Part shown: piece after piece, positions 6,690-14,621 of the stretch
Layout: each line of letters opens with the position of its first letter
Position numbering within the stretch: the stretch's first letter is position 1
Assembly (NCBI GenBank): GCA_900545305.1
Contig: UQYD01000037.1
Span: 1 to 19,242, forward strand
Direction of reading: 5' to 3'
Source of the DNA: an uncultured Eubacterium sp.
GTDB lineage: Bacteria > Bacillota > Clostridia > Lachnospirales > CAG-274
DNA: 19,242 nucleotides
Made by a program: the position numbers and the translations under genes
Notes under the pieces: model-generated
What the model saw: only the letters and a program-made list of their open reading frames with translations
Databases searched by the model: none
Told to the model about the DNA's origin: nothing

Positions 6690-8648
6690 CTATACAGTAA
6701 TATCTATTGTATACCCTGTTCTAACAACGTGCTTTGCTCCTATTGTACTGGTTAATAAAATACCTATTTCATATTGACCCTTATCTACTATTTCATTGTC
6801 AATTCTACACTTAAAGCCACATAAAGGTATATTTTTATTCTTTAATTTTGCCAAATCAAATCGTTGCTCTATATCTGTTTCAAAAACAAGGGCATTTTCA
6901 TCTGTAAACAACAATAAATTAATTTTACAATATACACCTATTTCTTTATAAGCATAGCCACCTATAGTGATGTAATCCCTATAGTGTATATATTCTACGG
7001 CATATTCAACATCACTGTCAATATATCTGTCTACATTTTTAATTTGCTTAAAAGGCTTACTTGCAAAAACTCTGTTAATAACCTCTATAGAAAAATCAGC
7101 TTTATGCTGTGTCAGGTTTGTATTATAGTACAAGTCATTAGAAATATAATTTCTGTATTTATTATCCAGTTTCATTCTTTCTCTGTACAATCTCAAAAGT
7201 TTTTCTTCATTTTTTCTGTCGTCCCCTCGAGATACAGATTCATAATGCAATAAACTTATATTATTTAAACATACATTATATAAGCCCTTTTCCAAAAGAG
7301 AAAAACATAAATCTATATCATTATAGGCAACAGCAAAATCTTCATCAAAGCCACAGAAATCCTTTTTCTTTATCATAAGACAAGCTCCTGTAACAGCTGA
7401 AAAATTATAAGGTAGACTTGTCCTGCCAAAATAATAATCACCATCTGGCATATTTCCAAAACAATGTACAGGACCATTTTGTATGTTAATTACTCCACAA
7501 TGCTGTATATTTTTTGTATCTGGATAAAGAAGTTTTGCACCTACTGCACCAATTTCCGGTAACTGACAATAGCCCACAATTTCTGTAAGCCATTTACTGT
7601 CTGTAACCTCTATATCATCATTTAAAAACAGTATATATTTTCCCTGTGAATTTTCTGCTCCTATATTACACATTTTAGAAAAATTAAAATCCATTTTTTC
7701 ATAAATATACTTTCCATTTACTTTTGAAATTATATCTACATAGGATTTTGAATTTTCATCATTACTTCCATTATCTACTACAATAATTTCATAATTACCG
7801 TATTCTGTATTTTCAACAATAGAATTAATACAAGTTTTAAGCATATTAACATTGTCTTTTGAAGGAATTACTATAGATACCAATTCTTCATCAGGCTTAA
7901 AAACTATATTTCCACCTTCATCAACAGTAGCTCTAATGTTTCTAGTCATCAATATACTTTGCTTTATAGTTCTTATTTCCTCAATATTTTCAATATGCTC
8001 TTTCTTATGACAAAGAACTCTGTCAACTTTTGAAATATCTTTATTTTCATTTGTATACTTCAATAAAAAATCATAGTATTCTTCGTCTTTGTAATCACAA
8101 TTAAAACCTACATTTTTAGCCTTATCACAATCAAAAATTGAAAAACCTATATAACAAAAAGATAAAAGTGTGTGTGGAGAAAAACAAGGTTTAAAAAATG
8201 GATTTACATATTTTTCTCCACTTATGGTATCGTCATCACAATACACCATTGAACACATTTTTTTATTTAAACATTTTACCATTTCATAAACTGCATTTTT
8301 TTCGAGAATATCTTCACTATTCAAAAAACTGACATATTCACCATCTGCCAAAGTTAAACCTTTGTTAAAGGACTTTGCTTTTGTTTCTTCAAATATATTT
8401 AAAAGCTGTATGTTAGTATATATTTGATTTTCAACACTTTCTATTGTTTTACTACCACCATTATGTACAATAACTGTAACTTTTGGATTATAGTCTAGTT
8501 TATGACCTTCGTGGCAATCCATAAGTTTTCTGTAATTATCATAATCTGATGGATTTTTTCGAATATAACTATTCTCTTTCACTCTATCCAAAACTACTGC
8601 AAAACCATATTTTTTAATATATTCCAATGATTTCTTTATAATAGACAT
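6690..8648 (-). CDS. Two-module family 2 glycosyltransferase with C-terminal beta domain
   Basis: A 652-residue cytosolic enzyme. Residues 57-235 form a first GT-A-like module (VTVIVHNGG, FLNSEDIL, MVYCDDD) whose acidic motif is degenerate compared with the usual D-x-D-D. Residues 256-480 form a full GT2 module: LVSIVIPSKDN, VVDNGSNDEN, the metal-binding FLNDDIEV (Asp344-Asp345), VTGACLMIKK and AYNDIDLCFSLLEKG. This second module resembles rhamnosyl- and O-antigen-type transferases. Residues from about 540 to 652 form a beta-rich domain of no recognised family (YITIGGYAYKE). It probably adds sugars to an envelope polysaccharide or glycoprotein, with donor and acceptor unknown. The ATG at 8648 follows AGGAGAAAAT and is preferred to an ATG nine codons upstream. 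The beta-propeller-like gene lies 76 bases upstream. Confidence 0.88.
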   Translation of the reverse strand: MSIIKKSLEYIKKYGFAVVLDRVKENSYIRKNPSDYDNYRKLMDCHEGHKLDYNPKVTVIVHNGGSKTIESVENQIYTNIQLLNIFEETKAKSFNKGLTLADGEYVSFLNSEDILEKNAVYEMVKCLNKKMCSMVYCDDDTISGEKYVNPFFKPCFSPHTLLSFCYIGFSIFDCDKAKNVGFNCDYKDEEYYDFLLKYTNENKDISKVDRVLCHKKEHIENIEEIRTIKQSILMTRNIRATVDEGGNIVFKPDEELVSIVIPSKDNVNMLKTCINSIVENTEYGNYEIIVVDNGSNDENSKSYVDIISKVNGKYIYEKMDFNFSKMCNIGAENSQGKYILFLNDDIEVTDSKWLTEIVGYCQLPEIGAVGAKLLYPDTKNIQHCGVINIQNGPVHCFGNMPDGDYYFGRTSLPYNFSAVTGACLMIKKKDFCGFDEDFAVAYNDIDLCFSLLEKGLYNVCLNNISLLHYESVSRGDDRKNEEKLLRLYRERMKLDNKYRNYISNDLYYNTNLTQHKADFSIEVINRVFASKPFKQIKNVDRYIDSDVEYAVEYIHYRDYITIGGYAYKEIGVYCKINLLLFTDENALVFETDIEQRFDLAKLKNKNIPLCGFKCRIDNEIVDKGQYEIGILLTSTIGAKHVVRTGYTIDITV

Positions 8649-8694
8649 ATTTTCTCCTGTATTTTTAAATAACAAACCTTTTCAAAGTCCATTA

Positions 8695-8723
8695 ATTATA
8701 CTACATTTCATAGAATAAATAAA
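8695..8723 (-). promoter_or_regulatory. Possible promoter of the glycosyltransferase gene
   Basis: On the minus strand TTTATT (8718-8723), a 17-base spacer and a consensus TATAAT (8695-8700). The -35 match is weak, and the site sits directly after the upstream stop codon, so readthrough from that gene is an alternative. Confidence 0.35.
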
Positions 8724-8724
8724 C

Positions 8725-9780
8725 CTATTTTCCTCGTATTCGCATTTCTAAATCCTTAACTTTTTTTCTAAGCCTTTCAATTTCTTCTTGTTCAGCTATA
8801 TTTTGTGTCTGTACAATATTGTCAACCGGTAAAAGTTCTATAATATAAGGCTTATCACTTGGAACATAAACTTCATTTGCAATATATTTATCTCCTTGTT
8901 GATTTTTTTCTACTAAAACAGCCTTTACGGAATTTGTTTCAAATTTACCTTTATACACTCCCTGCTGTTTAAAACTTTCTCCCATATCATAGGACACGGT
9001 AGAATATAATTTTCTAGCCGTTCTCCACCATATACAAACTTTATTTTGTATTATAGCAATTATGCAATCTCTTGCTAAAGTATTTTCTACAATAGTTTTA
9101 GCCTTGCTTACTTTGTTACTTTCCTTACGGACATAAACTATTTTTGAACCATAAATTCCGGACAGTAAAAACACAAAATGAATACTATCCTCTGTTATAA
9201 CATAAGAATAATCTGTTATGTAATATCCTGTTGCATAAACCATTTTAAAATTGCTTATATTTTCATTTATTTCTCTGTATCCAAACTGAATTTCAGGCAT
9301 ACGTTTTTGATAAAAAATAACTTTATTATTCTTATCAGCATAATGCACCTTAAAAAAACTATTATTAAAGGGTACAAAATCATCTATTTTCTCTGGCTTA
9401 GACCAACTACTGTCTGCCCTTTTCTTCTTCCTTCCAATATATTCTCCATTTTTATCAGGCAAGTTGTAAATTAACTCCATTTGATTGTTCCAAATCTCAG
9501 CATTAATAACAATGTTATTTTTATCGTCACCTAAACTTTCCAGTATTTTAATACCTTCTTTACCATCTCCACAAAGGTACATACTTCCATTTTTATGTTG
9601 ATAAATAACCATATAATCTGAATTATATTCAAAAACACTAAATTCCGGCTTTACACCACTTGCAATAATTTCTTCCTTTCCCCACATTCCTTTCTCTATT
9701 TTCTTCACACAAATATTTCCTAGAGAATAATAAATTGCCGTAATTTCATAATCACTTTTCTTTAAAATATATATACTCAT
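8725..9780 (-). CDS. Hypothetical protein, sialidase/beta-propeller-like with C-terminal coiled coil
   Basis: A 351-residue protein with no signal peptide or membrane segment and no family I can name. It is rich in short alternating beta strands with Trp, Tyr and Lys (WGKEEIIASG, WSKPEKIDDF, SYVITEDSIHFVFLLSG). An Asp-box-like motif, SYDMGESF (residues 263-270, pattern S-x-D-x-G-x-x-F), supports a sialidase-like propeller fold. Residues 329-349 are a heptad-like charged helix (EEIERLRKKVKDLEMRIR). Catalytic residues of true sialidases are not evident. It lies directly upstream of the glycosyltransferase on the same strand, so a joint role in envelope glycan assembly is plausible. The ATG at 9780 is preferred; a TTG four codons earlier is possible, but the GGTGAT site serves the ATG, at short spacing. 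Confidence 0.7.
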   Translation of the reverse strand: MSIYILKKSDYEITAIYYSLGNICVKKIEKGMWGKEEIIASGVKPEFSVFEYNSDYMVIYQHKNGSMYLCGDGKEGIKILESLGDDKNNIVINAEIWNNQMELIYNLPDKNGEYIGRKKKRADSSWSKPEKIDDFVPFNNSFFKVHYADKNNKVIFYQKRMPEIQFGYREINENISNFKMVYATGYYITDYSYVITEDSIHFVFLLSGIYGSKIVYVRKESNKVSKAKTIVENTLARDCIIAIIQNKVCIWWRTARKLYSTVSYDMGESFKQQGVYKGKFETNSVKAVLVEKNQQGDKYIANEVYVPSDKPYIIELLPVDNIVQTQNIAEQEEIERLRKKVKDLEMRIRGK

Positions 9781-9860
9781 TTTATCACCCAAAATATTAT
9801 ATTATAGACAAGGTGTAATTATGTATTTACTGGTAAAATAGGGATAACATTCGAAATAAT

Positions 9861-9889
9861 TTGACAAAAATATAAATATAAAATATACT
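9861..9889 (+). promoter_or_regulatory. Strong promoter of the DUF4127 gene
   Basis: Consensus TTGACA (9861-9866), a 17-base spacer and TATACT (9884-9889). Transcription would start near 9896, only about 17 bases before the ATG, so the leader is little more than the ribosome site. Confidence 0.8.
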
Positions 9890-9912
9890 TGTCTGAGAGA
9901 GGAGTTTTAACA

Positions 9913-11769
9913 ATGAAATTTAGACTTTTAATCACTACAATATTGGCTGTGTTAGGTTTTTCTACTGGTGTTTTTGCACATACGGTTATAAACATCCCCC
10001 TTGACAGCCGACCTGTTAGTTATGAATATTTTGACAATCTTTCGAGAATAGGTGGCGACAACTGTATAACTGTCAGTAAAGATAATTTAGATTATTTTTC
10101 AAACGATACCACCAAAAATCATTTAGGAAATTCCCTAGCCGTAAGAGATGAAGTATACAACCTTGTTTTGAATAACAATAACAAAGACACTACGGTTATT
10201 ATAAATACATCTTCCTATGTTACAAATGGTCTTGTAGGCAGTAGATGTGGTGTAAACTACAAGGATTATAAAGATGCTATGGAAGACTTGAATACACTTA
10301 TTACAAATTTTCCTAATCCTAAATATTATATAAATATTGCAAATCCACGTTCATTACCTGAAACCAGATTTAATACAGTTTGGTGCGATAGCAACAAATT
10401 AAAAGGTCTTGCATCTTATTACCTTGAATTAAATCCCAACGACCCAAACAAGGACGAAATATTAAACACATATGCTATGGTAACTCCGGAACAGTTCCTA
10501 TTAGAGTATGGATATGTTTATAACAAGTCTGTTGAACTTGGATATGGGGAACTTACAAAATGGGAAAAAGCATTTTTAAACAATTTTAACACTACATACC
10601 TAAGTAGCCCAAAGTATAAGCCATATATTGATAATTATATCCTTCCTTATTCTGCTACTGCTGATATGTTTTCAATGCTTTTAAAATGGCAACAGGAAGG
10701 AAAAATAGACCAGATACTTGTGGGCAATGACGATTTACAGTTGCCAAATTGTATTACTTATTTTTATAGACAAAATGCCAGCTGGGTACAATCTAGCAAA
10801 GGCTCTGCCGTAAAATATAGCTTCCCTAGAAGTTATATGGAAGTTCTTCCAAATTCCATTCAGAACACTTTAAAAGAGGCTTATGGCAACAGCGAAAAGG
10901 AAATGGCTCTAATTGGCTATGGTAAAAAAGTCAATATAATATATGGTACAGATGAATTGCCACAGCTTACTTACGCCCGAGATTATTCCATAAGAAATAA
11001 CCTCACACCAAAATACAATTTATATTACAACGACCATACTCAAGATGTTGCAACATTTGATGTTTCATCTCCTAGTCACTTAATCAAGGTTGCTATAAAT
11101 TATGCCAGTGGTAGAGTTGGACAATATACAAAAAAGGATTTTAACACATTTATATATAATTACACTACCGGTAAATCCAGTAAAGAAAACTTCCTTGATA
11201 AGTTATATACTGTTAATGCCAATGGTGGTCATACCGGTTTGATTGAATTATATGTAAATACACAACTTGATAATAGCCGAAATTACATTTTCCAGCAATT
11301 ATCAAGAAACAAGAGAAGTGACCAATCTGTAAGCAAAACTATGAATTTAAGTGAACTTGATATGTACTCTGCTTGGAATACACAGGCAAATGCCATAGGT
11401 TTAGGCATTGCTCACGCACAGGTTTTCACTATTGCTGACCAAGTTTCAAAAGATACTAAAACAGCTCTTGATGCCCACTTAAAAGTTCTTTTACAACACT
11501 ATATTGAAGATAGCGAATACACTGCTACAGCAAAACTTACCCTTGCAAACAAAGCATATAAGCCAACTGTATATGAAAATCAGCAAAGTCAGATTTTATA
11601 TGATTTAATGAACCCAAGTCGTATAGAAAATGTTTTAAAGGGCTGTAAATATACTTTCAATGGTGATACATATTATCTTGATAATATAAAAGTAGTACAA
11701 ATGAGTTTCCCATGGTCAAGAATATTTGATATACTTGTTAAATCACAAGCCATTTGGGAAGACGCATAA
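9913..11769 (+). CDS. Secreted DUF4127-family protein
   Basis: A 618-residue exported protein with signal peptide at residues 1-22 (MKFRLLITTILAVLG, cut near VFA-H). The mature protein begins with INIPLDSRPVSYEYF, the 'P-x-D-x-R-P' signature I associate with DUF4127. Further family-like stretches are TSSYVTNGLVGSR, ILVGNDDLQLPN and YGTDELPQLTYARDY. The function of the family is unknown; its conserved Asp, Arg and His residues suggest a hydrolase-like active site, but that is inference. The ATG at 9913 follows GAGAGAGGAG. A longer frame opening at TTG 9889 is excluded because that codon begins on the last base of the -10 box. It is a single-gene unit between its own promoter and a terminator, divergent from the beta-propeller-like gene. 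Confidence 0.8.
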   Translation: MKFRLLITTILAVLGFSTGVFAHTVINIPLDSRPVSYEYFDNLSRIGGDNCITVSKDNLDYFSNDTTKNHLGNSLAVRDEVYNLVLNNNNKDTTVIINTSSYVTNGLVGSRCGVNYKDYKDAMEDLNTLITNFPNPKYYINIANPRSLPETRFNTVWCDSNKLKGLASYYLELNPNDPNKDEILNTYAMVTPEQFLLEYGYVYNKSVELGYGELTKWEKAFLNNFNTTYLSSPKYKPYIDNYILPYSATADMFSMLLKWQQEGKIDQILVGNDDLQLPNCITYFYRQNASWVQSSKGSAVKYSFPRSYMEVLPNSIQNTLKEAYGNSEKEMALIGYGKKVNIIYGTDELPQLTYARDYSIRNNLTPKYNLYYNDHTQDVATFDVSSPSHLIKVAINYASGRVGQYTKKDFNTFIYNYTTGKSSKENFLDKLYTVNANGGHTGLIELYVNTQLDNSRNYIFQQLSRNKRSDQSVSKTMNLSELDMYSAWNTQANAIGLGIAHAQVFTIADQVSKDTKTALDAHLKVLLQHYIEDSEYTATAKLTLANKAYKPTVYENQQSQILYDLMNPSRIENVLKGCKYTFNGDTYYLDNIKVVQMSFPWSRIFDILVKSQAIWEDA

Positions 11770-11780
11770 AATCATTCCAC

Positions 11781-11819
11781 AAAAATAACCTCAAGAAAAA
11801 TACACTTGAGGTTATTTTT
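11781..11819. terminator. Bidirectional intrinsic terminator between DUF4127 and SLH genes
   Basis: A 15-bp perfect stem, AAAAATAACCTCAAG (11781-11795) with CTTGAGGTTATTTTT (11805-11819), has a 9-base loop. The arms give a U-tract on either strand, so it serves both convergent genes. Confidence 0.92.
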
Positions 11820-11836
11820 ATATACAATCTCACTTT

Positions 11837-12865
11837 TTAATTGCAATTATACAATCTCAACATAGTAGCAATAGCCTGTTCCCTTGTATAATTCATCCAA
11901 GGAGAAAATTTTCCATTTCCAGTACCTGTCATTACATAGGTATCTCCACTTTTTATTCCGGCAACACTATAAATAGCAGTTTTTGCCCATTTAGCAAAGT
12001 AACTTTCATCAACAAATTTCTTTGTTTGAGGTTTGCTTTTGTCAATATTGAGGATTGTTGCAAGATTATTTATCATTACAGCAGCCTCTTGACGAGTAAT
12101 ATAATTTTCCGGTGCAAACTTATTGTTGCCTACGCCAGATACTATTTTTAAATTATATGCTGTTGTTATATAAATATCATCTACGTCAGAAAACGGACTT
12201 TCAACATTCATATTAATTTCATTTCCAGTTTTGGCAACGTAAGTCTGTACAGCAAGTTGACAAAATTCCTGTCTTGTTATTTTGTTAGTATATTTAGACT
12301 TTAAATTATCTGGAACTAAATTTAATTCAATAGATTTATTTACACTGTCTTCAGCCCAATTACTATATGAATTATCAACCTTAACATCTACTTTTTTACC
12401 GTCTAAATCAAAATAATCTTTTGAATCGTCTGCACTGTTTGTAGCCTCGACATATACCTGGTTATCTACTTTAATAAAATTAATATTATAGTAGAAATTT
12501 GGAGGAACTATTGTTTTAAAATCCTTGCTTAAAAGTCCTAAGCTAGAATCAGCCATACCCTCTGGATAATGGACAATAATAGTATCATACTCCCCAAGTT
12601 TGCTTTCTACACTTCTAAAATTTGTTTCTACTAATTTTTCATTTTTATCATTTACTATATTTACATAAAATCCAGACCCATCATCTAATATATAGCAATT
12701 ATCCAAACCCTCAATAGGTATCTTAGTTCTTTCACTATCATTTGATAATTCATCACCTGAAGTATAGTTTTCATTTGCATCATATTCTGTATTTTCTGCA
12801 AATACTGTCACGCTTTGGCAAAATAGAGTAACGCACAATAAAGCAAGTATAATTTTATTTTTCAT
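11837..12865 (-). CDS. Exported protein with three C-terminal SLH domains
   Basis: A 342-residue envelope protein. Signal peptide at residues 1-23 (cut near VFA-EN), an acidic Ser/Asn linker to about 47, then a beta-rich domain (50-163) of no recognised family, with DDGSGFYVNIVNDKNEKLVE and YFDLDGKKVDVK resembling degenerate WG-type repeats. Three S-layer homology motifs follow: about 169-212 (WAEDSVNKSIELNLVP, ITRQEFCQLAVQTY), 224-272 (FSDVDDIYITTAYNLKIVSG, FAPENYITRQEAAVMI) and 284-338 (KWAKTAIYSVAGI, FSPWMNYTREQAIATML). SLH triplets bind pyruvylated secondary cell-wall polymer, so it should sit on the wall. The start follows AAGGAGGACAATAT. No good promoter is visible between it and the glyA terminator, so it may rely on readthrough or an atypical promoter. 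Confidence 0.88.
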   Translation of the reverse strand: MKNKIILALLCVTLFCQSVTVFAENTEYDANENYTSGDELSNDSERTKIPIEGLDNCYILDDGSGFYVNIVNDKNEKLVETNFRSVESKLGEYDTIIVHYPEGMADSSLGLLSKDFKTIVPPNFYYNINFIKVDNQVYVEATNSADDSKDYFDLDGKKVDVKVDNSYSNWAEDSVNKSIELNLVPDNLKSKYTNKITRQEFCQLAVQTYVAKTGNEINMNVESPFSDVDDIYITTAYNLKIVSGVGNNKFAPENYITRQEAAVMINNLATILNIDKSKPQTKKFVDESYFAKWAKTAIYSVAGIKSGDTYVMTGTGNGKFSPWMNYTREQAIATMLRLYNCN

Positions 12866-12906
12866 ATATTGTCCTCCTTAAAAATATTTCTTACATATAA
12901 ATTTAC

Positions 12907-12934
12907 AAAAAGAGCTACCCAAAAAGAGTAGCTC
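12907..12934 (-). terminator. Intrinsic terminator of glyA
   Basis: Read on the minus strand, a 7-bp stem GAGCTAC/GTAGCTC (arms 12928-12934 and 12912-12918) has a 9-base loop and is followed by TTTTT (12907-12911). The stem is short, so termination may be partial and feed the SLH gene 42 bases on. Confidence 0.75.
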
Positions 12935-12959
12935 CAATATGTATAAATATATTAAATTA

Positions 12960-14195
12960 TTAGTAAATTGGATACTTAGTAACAAGTTTCTGAACTCTTT
13001 CAGCAACTTCTGCCTTGTTTCCTTCAAAGTCCTTAGCAACCATAGCAATAAGGTCAGCAATTTCAACCATATCTTCTTCAACCATACCTCTTGTAGTAAC
13101 AGCTGGAGTACCTAATCTAATACCACTTGCTGTACCTGGCTTTTCTGGGTCAAATGGAATAGCATTCTTGTTACAAGTAATTCTTACTTCGTCAAGTCTT
13201 GCTTCAAGTTCCTTACCAGTAATGTGCATTGGTCTTAAATCTACAAGCATAAGGTGATTATCTGTACCACCAGAAACTATATCAAAACCATTTTCAATAA
13301 GTCTGTCAGCAAGTACCTTTGCATTCTTAACAACCTGTTCAGCATACTTCTTGAAACTTGGGTCAAGAGCTTCCTTGAAACAAACAGCCTTAGCTGCAAT
13401 AACGTGCATAAGAGGACCACCCTGAATACCTGGGAAAATAGCCTTATCAATAAGCTTAGCATTTTCTTCCTTACAAAGAATAAGACCACCTCTAGGACCT
13501 CTTAAAGTCTTGTGAGTAGTTGTAGTAACAAAATCAGCATAAGGAACTGGATTTGGATGAAGACCTGCAGCTACAAGACCTGCAATATGAGCCATATCTA
13601 CCATAAAGTATGCTCCAACTTCCTTAGCAACCTTGCTCATAAATTCGAAATCAATAGTTCTTGAATATGCACTTGCACCGGCAATAATAAGCTTTGGCTT
13701 GTTTTCAAGAGCTACTCTTCTGAATTCTTCATAATCAATTCTACCAGTTTCTTCACTTACACCGTAAGAAACTACGTTGTACTGCTTACCACTCATATTA
13801 ACAGGTGAACCATGAGTTAAGTGACCACCATGTGCAAGGCTCATACCCATTACAGTATCGCCAGGCTTTAAAACTGCAAAGAATACAGCCATATTTGCCT
13901 GAGCACCAGAATGAGGCTGAACATTAGCATGTTCTGCACCAAAAAGTTCACAAGCTCTCTTTCTAGCTAATTCTTCTACAATATCAACCTTTTCACAACC
14001 ACCGTAATATCTCTTACCTGGGTAACCTTCTGCATATTTATTTGTAAGCACTGAACCCATAGCTGCCATAACTGCCTTAGAAACAATATTTTCAGATGCA
14101 ATAAGTTCAATGTTATGCTGCTGTCTATAAAGTTCTTCGTTAATAGCTTCGCAAATTTCAGGGTCTACTGCTTTTACTTCATTAATGTCGTACAT
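12960..14195 (-). CDS. glyA: Serine hydroxymethyltransferase
   Basis: A PLP enzyme of the cytosol that interconverts serine plus tetrahydrofolate and glycine plus 5,10-methylene-THF, supplying one-carbon units for purine and thymidylate synthesis. At 411 residues it is full length. Landmarks: LIASENIVS near the N-terminus, YAEGYPGKRYYGG (54-66), PHSGAQAN (94-101), VDMAHIAGL (199-207) and the PLP-binding TTTTHKTLRGPRGG, with Lys229 as the Schiff-base residue. AGGAGGTCAAGAT precedes the ATG. The frame has AAG- and GGT-rich codon use like a highly expressed gene. It has its own strong promoter and a short terminator, followed by the SLH gene on the same strand. Confidence 0.97.
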   Translation of the reverse strand: MYDINEVKAVDPEICEAINEELYRQQHNIELIASENIVSKAVMAAMGSVLTNKYAEGYPGKRYYGGCEKVDIVEELARKRACELFGAEHANVQPHSGAQANMAVFFAVLKPGDTVMGMSLAHGGHLTHGSPVNMSGKQYNVVSYGVSEETGRIDYEEFRRVALENKPKLIIAGASAYSRTIDFEFMSKVAKEVGAYFMVDMAHIAGLVAAGLHPNPVPYADFVTTTTHKTLRGPRGGLILCKEENAKLIDKAIFPGIQGGPLMHVIAAKAVCFKEALDPSFKKYAEQVVKNAKVLADRLIENGFDIVSGGTDNHLMLVDLRPMHITGKELEARLDEVRITCNKNAIPFDPEKPGTASGIRLGTPAVTTRGMVEEDMVEIADLIAMVAKDFEGNKAEVAERVQKLVTKYPIY

Positions 14196-14225
14196 ATCTT
14201 GACCTCCTAAAATAATTTATAAATA

Positions 14226-14254
14226 ATATTAAACCAATTTGTAAATATTGTCAA
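14226..14254 (-). promoter_or_regulatory. Strong promoter of glyA
   Basis: On the minus strand, consensus TTGACA (14249-14254), a 17-base spacer and TAATAT (14226-14231). The leader is about 25 bases, too short for a riboswitch. Confidence 0.8.
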
Positions 14255-14300
14255 CTAATTTGTCGTAATTATTAATCTTTTTAACTCTGCAAACTAATTT
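14231..14300 (-). repeat. Three direct repeats across the glyA promoter
   Basis: Ten-base elements at 14231-14240, 14252-14261 and 14291-14300, reading AAATTGGTTT, AAATTAGTTG and AAATTAGTTT on the minus strand. They agree at 8 or 9 of 10 bases. The first lies in the promoter spacer and just touches the -10 box, the second overlaps the -35 box and the third lies upstream. Start-to-start distances are 21 and 39 bases, roughly two and four helical turns. They may be operator sites, but the DNA is AT-rich and chance is possible. Confidence 0.35.
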
Positions 14301-14348
14301 ACATAATATTCTAAATAGGCTATAGCACAACCTCTTTTCGACAATAAT

Positions 14349-14621
14349 TTATTGGAATTTTTTCCAATACTCTGCTTCACTATTATTTTCAATAGCTGTT
14401 AAATATTCATCAGCAATATCAAAAATTTCGCTTTCATCTGCTACGCTATACATTACTTTGTCACCACTTTTAGTAACATTGCTATGCTTTACCTTAGGGT
14501 TATCAAGCCAATTTCTGAACTTTTCTTCCCACTTATCAGCACCTTCTTTGCCTATTTCAGCATAACATTCCATTTCTTCCTTTATTTCGTAAATAAAATC
14601 TTCTAATTCAAGTTTAATCAT
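14349..14621 (-). CDS. Small acidic protein of unknown function, coupled to ruvB
   Basis: A 90-residue soluble protein, mostly acidic and helical, that I do not recognise. It has MIKLELEDFIYEIKEEME at the N-terminus, then DKWEEKFRNWLDNP, a possible beta pair (KHSNVTKSGDKVMYSVAD) and a C-terminal helix (EIFDIADEYLTAIENNSEAEYW). The start is the ATG at 14621, with GGGAGGAGAAAATA before it inside ruvB; a frame 13 codons longer lacks a comparable site. Its first 8 bases overlap the end of ruvB, so translation is coupled. It closes the metallophosphoesterase-ruvA-ruvB operon. A link to Holliday-junction repair is suggested only by position. No clear terminator follows. Confidence 0.75.
   Translation of the reverse strand: MIKLELEDFIYEIKEEMECYAEIGKEGADKWEEKFRNWLDNPKVKHSNVTKSGDKVMYSVADESEIFDIADEYLTAIENNSEAEYWKKFQ

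Noticed and set aside
8649..8675. Nine-codon N-terminal extension of the glycosyltransferase
   Set aside because: It would place the clear AGGAGA ribosome site inside the coding region; the ATG at 8648 fits that site.
9889..9912. TTG start eight codons upstream of the DUF4127 ATG
   Set aside because: The TTG begins on the last base of the -10 box, upstream of the predicted transcript start, and the signal peptide begins naturally at 9913.
12870..12911. Promoter for the SLH gene (TTGTAA-16-TATTTT on the minus strand)
   Set aside because: The predicted start would fall within the ribosome site, and the -35 lies in the glyA terminator tail; not credible as a normal promoter.
13015..13505. Several frames on either strand inside glyA
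   Set aside because: Shadow frames produced by the biased codon use of glyA; no signals of their own and overlapping a complete conserved enzyme.
14255..14348. Riboswitch or terminator between the 90-residue gene and glyA
   Set aside because: The region lies upstream of the glyA transcript start. The only symmetric element is the 8-base palindrome GCTATAGC at 14319-14326, with no stem of useful length or T-tract.
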